DNA from: an uncultured Lachnospiraceae bacterium
GTDB taxonomy: Bacteria; Bacillota; Clostridia; Lachnospirales; Lachnospiraceae
Direction: 5' to 3'
Length of the DNA stretch: 64,000 nucleotides
NCBI GenBank assembly: GCA_910579805.1
Contig: CAJTWM010000002.1
Location: forward strand, 62,001-126,000
Every line of letters begins with the position of its first letter. Position 1 is the first letter of the stretch. Positions 58,513 through 64,000 of the stretch are shown piece by piece. The notes under the pieces were generated by a model. The model saw nothing but the letters and a program-made list of their open reading frames with translations. It did not search any database and was not told the DNA's origin. The translations under genes and the position numbers were made by a program.

Positions 58513-59982
58513 ATGACAAAAATCAGAACAAGATATGCGCCCAGCCCTACCGGGAAAATGCATGTGGGGAATCTCAGATCCGCACTGTATGAATTTCTGA
58601 TCGCAAAGCATGAAGGGGGAACTTTTATGCTCCGTATCGAGGATACCGATCAGGAAAGATTTGTAGAAGGCGCGGAGGAGATTATTTACCGTACTTTGGA
58701 GAAAACGGGAATGTCTTATGACGAAGGTCCCGATAAAGATGGGGGCGTAGGGCCTTATGTCCAAAGTGAACGGATGAAAACGGGCATTTACATGAAATAT
58801 GCGAAGGAACTGATTGAAAAGGGCGAGGCATATTATTGTTTTTGCGACAGGGAAAGACTGGAGAGCTTAAAGACCGAAGTAGTAGAAGGAAAAGAGATTT
58901 CTGTGTACGATAAGCACTGCCTGTCCTTATCTAAAGAAGAAATTGAGGAGAACTTAAAAGCCGGAAAGCCTTATGTGATCCGCCAAAATAATCCGAGAGA
59001 AGGCAGGACTACCTTCCATGACGAATTATATGGGGATATTACAGTAGAAAACGCGGAATTAGACGATATGATCCTGATCAAATCCGACGGCTATCCCACA
59101 TATAATTTTGCCAATGTGGTGGACGACCATACGATGAACATTACCCATGTGGTGAGAGGAAACGAGTATCTTTCGTCTTCCCCCAAGTATACGAGGCTTT
59201 ACGAGGCGTTCGGCTGGGAAGTTCCGGTGTATGTGCATCTTCCCCTGATCACTGACGAAAATCATAAAAAGCTGGCAAAACGGAGTGGACACGCCTCTTT
59301 TGAAGATTTACTGGAACAGGGATTTTTAGCGGAGGCAGTAGTAAATTATATTGCGCTGTTAGGCTGGAGCCCGGAGGACAACAGGGAGATCTTCACGCTG
59401 GAAGAGCTGATCAAAGAATTTGATTACCTCAGAATCAGCAAATCCCCTGCTGTATTTGATATTGTAAAATTGAAATGGATGAACGGGGAATACTTAAAGG
59501 CGATGGAAGAGGAGAAATTTTATGAACTGGCTCTTCCCTATCTGAAAGAGACGCTGAAAAAACCTTTTGACCTTCAGAAAATTGCGGCTATGGTAAAGAC
59601 GAGGATTGAGATTTTTCCTGATATTAAGGAGCAGGTGGATTTCTTTGAAGAGCTGCCGGAGTATGATACGGCTATGTATGCGCATAAAAAAATGAAGACG
59701 GATGAAGCTTCATCCCTTACCGTGCTGCAGGAGGTCCTGCCGCTTTTGGAAAAGCAGGAAGATTACAGTAATGACGGGCTGTATCAGATGCTGCTTGGGT
59801 ATGTGGAAAGCAAGGGATGTAAGAACGGATATGTGATGTGGCCGATCAGGACCGCCGTGTCTGGAAAACAGATGACGCCGGCGGGAGCTACGGAAATTAT
59901 GGAGATCATAGGAAAGGACGAGACCTTAAAGCGTGTGGAAAAAGGGATCGGGCTTTTAAAAAATGCCGTTGGATCATTGTAA
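58513..59982 (+). CDS. gltX: Glutamyl-tRNA synthetase
   Basis: 489 residues, class I. The HIGH motif is read as MHVGNLRSALYE, the KMSKS motif as KKLAKRSGHAS, preceded by the RFAPSPTG-like RYAPSPTGK. It charges tRNA-Glu, and in bacteria lacking GlnRS also tRNA-Gln. ATG 58513 (MTKIRTRYAPS) is the homologous start; the ATG at 58501 would be only 1-2 bases from AAAGG. It overlaps the following helicase gene by 20 bases. Confidence 0.95.
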   Translation: MTKIRTRYAPSPTGKMHVGNLRSALYEFLIAKHEGGTFMLRIEDTDQERFVEGAEEIIYRTLEKTGMSYDEGPDKDGGVGPYVQSERMKTGIYMKYAKELIEKGEAYYCFCDRERLESLKTEVVEGKEISVYDKHCLSLSKEEIEENLKAGKPYVIRQNNPREGRTTFHDELYGDITVENAELDDMILIKSDGYPTYNFANVVDDHTMNITHVVRGNEYLSSSPKYTRLYEAFGWEVPVYVHLPLITDENHKKLAKRSGHASFEDLLEQGFLAEAVVNYIALLGWSPEDNREIFTLEELIKEFDYLRISKSPAVFDIVKLKWMNGEYLKAMEEEKFYELALPYLKETLKKPFDLQKIAAMVKTRIEIFPDIKEQVDFFEELPEYDTAMYAHKKMKTDEASSLTVLQEVLPLLEKQEDYSNDGLYQMLLGYVESKGCKNGYVMWPIRTAVSGKQMTPAGATEIMEIIGKDETLKRVEKGIGLLKNAVGSL

Positions 59983-61780
59983 TGAAGCCCAGCTGCGGGC
60001 AGTCAGACATTTTACGGGACCGATGCTTTTGATAGCCGGTCCCGGCAGCGGCAAGACTTTTACCATCACAGAAAGAATCCGTTATCTGATCGAAGTACAC
60101 GGCGTAGAGCCGTCGCAAATCTTAGTCATCACATTTACAAAAGCCGCCGCTTTGGAAATGGAACAGCGGTTCGGCCGTATTGCGGAGGGGAAAGGGTATT
60201 CCGTGAACTTCGGAACCTTCCACGCAGTCTACTTTCATATATTAAAAGAAACTTATCATTATTCTTCCCAAAACATTATTACGGAAAAAGAAAAAAGAGC
60301 ATATTTAAAACAAATCATAAGGCCGGAAGAAGAGGAAAGCGAATTGATCGAGCATCTTTTGAACGAATTCGGCAAAGTAAAAAACAGCATAGGGGGAATC
60401 GAGACTTACCAATATGAAGGCGCTTTAGTGGAACCGGAGCGGTTTGCAGAAAATTACAGGTGTTATAGAAAGACTTGTATTCAGGAACGTAAGATGGATT
60501 TTGACGATATGGCGCTGCAATGTCTGGAACTTTTTAAAAAGAGGCAGGATATTTTGGAAAAATGGCAGAAGAGGTTTTCTTTCATTATGATAGATGAATT
60601 TCAGGATATCAATTTGGCGCAGTATGCAGTAGTCAGGCTTCTTGCGGGCAGTGCGGGAAATCTTACGGCAGTGGGGGACGACGATCAATCCATTTACGGT
60701 TTCAGAGGAGCGGATCCGTCCATTATGAGAACGTTTCTTAAGGACTTTACCGGTGCGAAAACAGTAAAACTTGATAAAAATTATCGCTCCGCAAAGGAAA
60801 TCGTCCGGTTTGCATCGGAACTTATCAGTAATAATAACAATCGTTTTCCTAAAAAGATAGAAGCGCAGACAGAGAAAGCGGGAACAGTGTGGATAAAGAA
60901 ATTTGACAGTAAAGATGCGGAATATGAAGCATTAACATATTGTCTGAAAGGGCGTCAAAAAGACGGAACATTGTCGGAATGCGCCGTGATCTGCAGGACG
61001 AATAGAGAAGTTTCGGAGATGAAAGAACGGTTAAAAAAGGCGGGAATCCCTTTTTGCGGGAAAGAGTCCAAAACTTCGGTTTTCGGTCATTTTATCATGC
61101 AGGACATTACGGATTATATCCGGTTTGCAAAGGGCGATAAAAGCAGAGGGCTTTTTTTCCGCATTATGGAGAAACCGAAAAGATATTTTTCAAGGGATTG
61201 TGTGAAAGGAGAGGTTGATTTTGACGATATGAGGCAATATTATAGAGAGATGCCACGCTGCTTAGATGAGATCGGGAAATTGGAAGAGCAGTTGGAAATA
61301 CTGAAAGACCTGTCTCCTTTTCTTGCAGTGAATTACATCAGAAAAGCGATTGGATATGACCGGTATCTTTCAGAAAAAGAAAGAAAAGATAAGCCGGAGA
61401 AACTTTTTCAGATCGCAGAAGAGATCCAACAGGACGCGGCAGCCTATCAAAGCACAAAGGAGTGGATGGCATCCGTAGAGGAAAGGCAGACAGAGGAAAA
61501 AAGAACGGAAAAATCAGACAGACCGGAAAAAACAGGTGTTTCGGTAGTTACCATGCACGGGGCGAAAGGCTTGGAATACGGATCCGTGTTTCTGCCAAAT
61601 ATAAACGAAGGAACCGTCCCTTTCGGAAAAATGCTCTCTAAAGGTGCGGAAGAGGAAGAAAGGCGTATTTTTTATGTAGCGGTCACAAGGGCAAAAGAAG
61701 AATTAGGAATTTTCTGCATAGAAAACGAAAATCGGGAAAAGCCATCCCGATTTCTGTCAGATATTTCTGTTCCCGTTTAG
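59963..61780 (+). CDS. UvrD/PcrA-like superfamily 1 DNA helicase
   Basis: 605 residues, shorter than PcrA (about 720). Motif I LLIAGPGSGKTFTI, Ia VITFTKAAALEM, II FIMIDEFQDIN, III TAVGDDDQSIYGFRGA, IV LDKNYRSAKEIVRF, V VSVVTMHGAKGLEYGSVFL, VI RRIFYVAVTRAKEE. It translocates 3'-5' on ssDNA by ATP hydrolysis. The missing C-terminal ~100 residues and shorter 2B region suggest an auxiliary helicase rather than the housekeeping PcrA. It begins within the gltX end. Confidence 0.88.
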   Translation: MPLDHCNEAQLRAVRHFTGPMLLIAGPGSGKTFTITERIRYLIEVHGVEPSQILVITFTKAAALEMEQRFGRIAEGKGYSVNFGTFHAVYFHILKETYHYSSQNIITEKEKRAYLKQIIRPEEEESELIEHLLNEFGKVKNSIGGIETYQYEGALVEPERFAENYRCYRKTCIQERKMDFDDMALQCLELFKKRQDILEKWQKRFSFIMIDEFQDINLAQYAVVRLLAGSAGNLTAVGDDDQSIYGFRGADPSIMRTFLKDFTGAKTVKLDKNYRSAKEIVRFASELISNNNNRFPKKIEAQTEKAGTVWIKKFDSKDAEYEALTYCLKGRQKDGTLSECAVICRTNREVSEMKERLKKAGIPFCGKESKTSVFGHFIMQDITDYIRFAKGDKSRGLFFRIMEKPKRYFSRDCVKGEVDFDDMRQYYREMPRCLDEIGKLEEQLEILKDLSPFLAVNYIRKAIGYDRYLSEKERKDKPEKLFQIAEEIQQDAAAYQSTKEWMASVEERQTEEKRTEKSDRPEKTGVSVVTMHGAKGLEYGSVFLPNINEGTVPFGKMLSKGAEEEERRIFYVAVTRAKEELGIFCIENENREKPSRFLSDISVPV

Positions 61781-61798
61781 CCGTTTCCGCATACCATT

Positions 61799-62134
61799 TT
61801 AGGATTCCGGCCCTACAAGCTCGTCAAATTCCGCGTTATCTAAAAATTCGTCAAAAGCGTCCGCTACCATTTCGTATTCTTCGTCATTATCGATATATTC
61901 CAACTCCGGTTCGGCGTCTGCGTTATTTTCATCTTCAAAGTAACGGTAAAACCATACTTCGCCGTCTTCGTTCCCGCCGTTTTCATCCAGAGGCAGCAAT
62001 ACGATATAATCTTTTTTCTGCACGGTCATAATGGTAACAATGGCGCAGCTTACCAAAGTACCGTCATCCAGTTCGAGTTCTACGGTCATTTCCTCATCGG
62101 TAAGCTCTTCCTTGCGGTTTTTATCTTTTTCCAT
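61799..62134 (-). CDS. DUF1292 acidic protein
   Basis: 111 residues, strongly acidic (runs of Asp/Glu). VELELDDGTLVSCAIVTIMTVQKKDYIVLLPL and GEVWFYRY are the DUF1292 core (YrzB-like). Start ATG 62134 follows GGAGG by 8 bases. Convergent with the helicase and divergent from the glycosidase-like gene. Function unknown; related genes often lie near ruvX-like genes elsewhere. Confidence 0.85.
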   Translation of the reverse strand: MEKDKNRKEELTDEEMTVELELDDGTLVSCAIVTIMTVQKKDYIVLLPLDENGGNEDGEVWFYRYFEDENNADAEPELEYIDNDEEYEMVADAFDEFLDNAEFDELVGPES

Positions 62135-62292
62135 TATTTTTTCCTCCAATCTTGCAAATCCGCGAATTTACATGGTTTTATAAGGACATTGTACAAAATA
62201 AGAGGAATTTAATCAATACTTACACGGAAAATAGTTTCATGGCAGGGAAAAATATGTTAAACTATATACATCATTATATACGGAGACATTTT

Positions 62293-64000
62293 ATGAAGCT
62301 AAAATTAAACATGGAACAGGGAAATATATTACCCAAAGGTCTTAGCAGTTATAAGGACGGGATTAATGTAGCAGTAAAGATTCCACATGCGAAAGAGTGT
62401 GGTTTATTTGTGTGGATAAAAACAAAAGACGGTCAGGAAAAGAAATATAAGATCCCTTTTTCGGATGCTTTCCGTGTCGGGGACATCAGTTGTATGTATT
62501 TGAAGGACATAGAGGCACAGGATTGCCGGTATCAGATCTATGCGGACGGACGTATTGTAAAGGACGAGTATGCCGTAAAGATGACCGGATGCGAAAAATG
62601 GGGAAAAGCCGTAAAGCAGAAGGATATTTATTATGGCATGGGAGATGAAGGCTTTGACTGGGAAGAGGACAGGCTTCTTAAAACGCCGTTTGAGGACAGT
62701 TATTTTTATTGTATGCATGTAAGGGGGTTTACCAAACATATTTCTTCCAAAGTAGCGCATCGCGGCACTTTTATGGGAGTCGTAGAAAAAATTCCTTATT
62801 TGAAAGAGCTTGGGATCACTGCGGTAGAACTGATGCCGGCATATGAATTTTGCGAGATCATATACAAGGAAGAGAGCCAGCCGACGATGGAGGAAGTGGC
62901 GAAGCAGTATGCCTTAGAGCCGAACCGTGAGAGAAAGGGAGATAAGCTCAACTATTGGGGATATACGAAAGAATGTCAGTATTTTATGCCGAAAACCTCT
63001 TATGCAGCCGGGCCCGGACAGGCGGCTAAAGAATTTAAACATATGGTAAAGGAGCTTCACAAAAACGGGATAGAGGTTATCATGCAGTTTTACTTTGAAA
63101 AGGAAAATCCCGGTTTCATTTTGGAAGTACTCAAGTATTGGAGGATAGAGTATCATGTGGACGGTTTCCATTTAAAGGGGGATCCTATTCCTCTCGCCCT
63201 TTTGGCAACGGAAGCCTTGCTAAAGGATACCAAGCTGTTTTATTATTCGTTTCCCTATGAGGAACTTTATACGGACGTTATGCAGCCTTCGTACCGTCAT
63301 CTGGCCTCTTACAGGGACGACTTTATGTATGATATGCGCCGGTATCTGAAAGGAGACGAAAATATGCTGCCCGCGGTTTTGGGGCATCTGCGGCATAACA
63401 GCGATAATCATGGAGTCGTACAGTATGTGACTAATTATTACGGATTTACGCTGGCGGATCTGGTTTCCTATGAAAGAAAGCATAATCAGGCGAACGGGGA
63501 GGAAAACAGGGACGGAAACGAATATAATTACAGTTGGAATTGCGGCGTGGAAGGGGCCAGTAGAAAAAAATCGGTAACGGCGCTGCGCAGACAGCAGATG
63601 CGGAATGCTTTCAATCTGTTGTTCCTTTCACAGGCATCCCCGTTATTTTTGGCAGGGGATGAGTTTGGCAACTCACAGAAAGGAAATAATAATCCGTATT
63701 GTCTGGATAATGAAATAAGCTGGTTAAACTGGAACGGGCTGGAAAAGAATAAAGATTGGTTTGAATATGTAAAGAGCCTGATCGCTTTTCGGAAAGCGCA
63801 TCCGGTGCTGCAGGGGATACGTCCTTTGCACCTGATGGATACGCTTGCCTGCGGCTATCCCGATGTTTCTTATCATGGCAGTCAGGCCTGGAGGCCGGAG
63901 CTTGAAAATTATAACCGTCATGTGGGGATCATGTATTGCGGGGCTTACGGTAAGAAAAACCGCAAAGAAGAGGATAACAGCATTTTTATCGCTTATAATA
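62293..64000 (+). CDS. Glycogen-debranching-like GH13 protein lacking catalytic residues (3' end outside window)
   Basis: 569 codons visible, still open at the edge. A starch-binding/CBM48-like beta-sandwich (about 1-100) precedes a GH13 barrel like GlgX/isoamylase: YFYCMHVRGFTKH, LGITAVELMPAYEF, VDGFHLKGD, VSYERKHNQANGEENRDG, FLAGDEFGNSQKGNNNPYCLD. But the nucleophile position (normally DGFRxD) is Lys295, the acid position (normally AEPW) is Tyr318, and the third Asp (normally AHDGFTL) is Tyr383. All three catalytic carboxylates are gone. Shine-Dalgarno GGAG 7-8 bases before ATG. I infer a non-catalytic or very altered paralogue. Confidence 0.85.
   Translation, partial: MKLKLNMEQGNILPKGLSSYKDGINVAVKIPHAKECGLFVWIKTKDGQEKKYKIPFSDAFRVGDISCMYLKDIEAQDCRYQIYADGRIVKDEYAVKMTGCEKWGKAVKQKDIYYGMGDEGFDWEEDRLLKTPFEDSYFYCMHVRGFTKHISSKVAHRGTFMGVVEKIPYLKELGITAVELMPAYEFCEIIYKEESQPTMEEVAKQYALEPNRERKGDKLNYWGYTKECQYFMPKTSYAAGPGQAAKEFKHMVKELHKNGIEVIMQFYFEKENPGFILEVLKYWRIEYHVDGFHLKGDPIPLALLATEALLKDTKLFYYSFPYEELYTDVMQPSYRHLASYRDDFMYDMRRYLKGDENMLPAVLGHLRHNSDNHGVVQYVTNYYGFTLADLVSYERKHNQANGEENRDGNEYNYSWNCGVEGASRKKSVTALRRQQMRNAFNLLFLSQASPLFLAGDEFGNSQKGNNNPYCLDNEISWLNWNGLEKNKDWFEYVKSLIAFRKAHPVLQGIRPLHLMDTLACGYPDVSYHGSQAWRPELENYNRHVGIMYCGAYGKKNRKEEDNSIFIAYN

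Noticed and set aside
1..64000. CRISPR arrays, rRNA genes, complete tRNA genes
   Set aside because: No regularly spaced direct repeats and no rRNA or full tRNA folds were seen; only the tRNA-Leu 3' fragment at 854-899.

Overview
The window looks like chromosome from an anaerobic, endospore-forming Clostridia, most likely Lachnospiraceae-like. Reasons: the order ylxM-ffh-rpsP-khpA-rimM-trmD-rplS-lepB-rbgA-lepB-rnhB is that of Firmicutes; there are sporulation genes (spoIVA, a spoVAF-like gene, cotJABC); and there are anaerobe enzymes (class III ribonucleotide reductase with activase, an [FeFe] hydrogenase, FeoAB). Most genes lie on the + strand and are preceded by strong Shine-Dalgarno sequences.

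Layout. 1-900: the end of an integrated element, with a tyrosine integrase cut by the window edge and a 3' tRNA-Leu fragment as its attachment site. 1.1-4.8 kb: YhaO/YhaN-type nuclease-ATPase pair. 5.0-16.5 kb: SRP/ribosome/tRNA-modification block including a TrmD-GNAT fusion, then lepB-rbgA-lepB-rnhB, a FliK-like/FlhB-like orphan pair, yraN and pgeF. 16.5-21 kb: small Cys-rich protein, a TPR-DUF4037-DUF4125 protein, spoIVA behind a near-perfect sigma-E promoter. 21-25.7 kb: purine/pyrimidine salvage (punA, cdd, a deaminase, an NCS2 permease) with a 196-bp MITE-like insertion. 25.7-32.4 kb: membrane MutS-like ATPase, rnhA, WYL regulator, nrdDG behind paired NrdR-like boxes. 32.4-38.4 kb: dut, spoVAF-like, degV, DUF4234, DUF1538 and its PII-like partner. 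54.5-64 kb: Fur-box feoAB, [FeFe] hydrogenase, gltX, a UvrD-like helicase, DUF1292, and a glycogen-debranching-like protein that has lost its catalytic residues and runs off the window.

The most striking structure is 38.4-54.4 kb on the minus strand. The spore-coat operon cotJA-cotJB-cotJC-sodC is present, but the manganese-catalase gene cotJC is split into three pieces by two independent intervening elements, each with its own large serine recombinase. Element 2 (about 11.1 kb, 42663-53740) carries a recombinase, an AraC-type regulator, a giant secreted beta-helix protein and an ABC exporter with an attenuator-like leader. Element 1 (about 3.3 kb, 39036-42323) carries a recombinase, a small basic protein and a soluble chemoreceptor. 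At each boundary a short direct repeat (CGGTGAAG for element 1; GGTA within ATAT-N-GGTA for element 2) lies so that simple recombination rejoins the three pieces in frame into one 209-residue CotJC with all expected metal ligands, whose stop overlaps the sodC start as TAATG. This is the layout of skin-like, sporulation-excised elements (sigK/skin, spsM/SPbeta), here twice in one gene.

A second recurring theme is a family of short intercistronic repeats in which a GC-rich hairpin is followed by a GATGGGAG-type Shine-Dalgarno a few bases before a start codon; six members were found. One copy (22.5-22.75 kb) appears to have been hit by the MITE.
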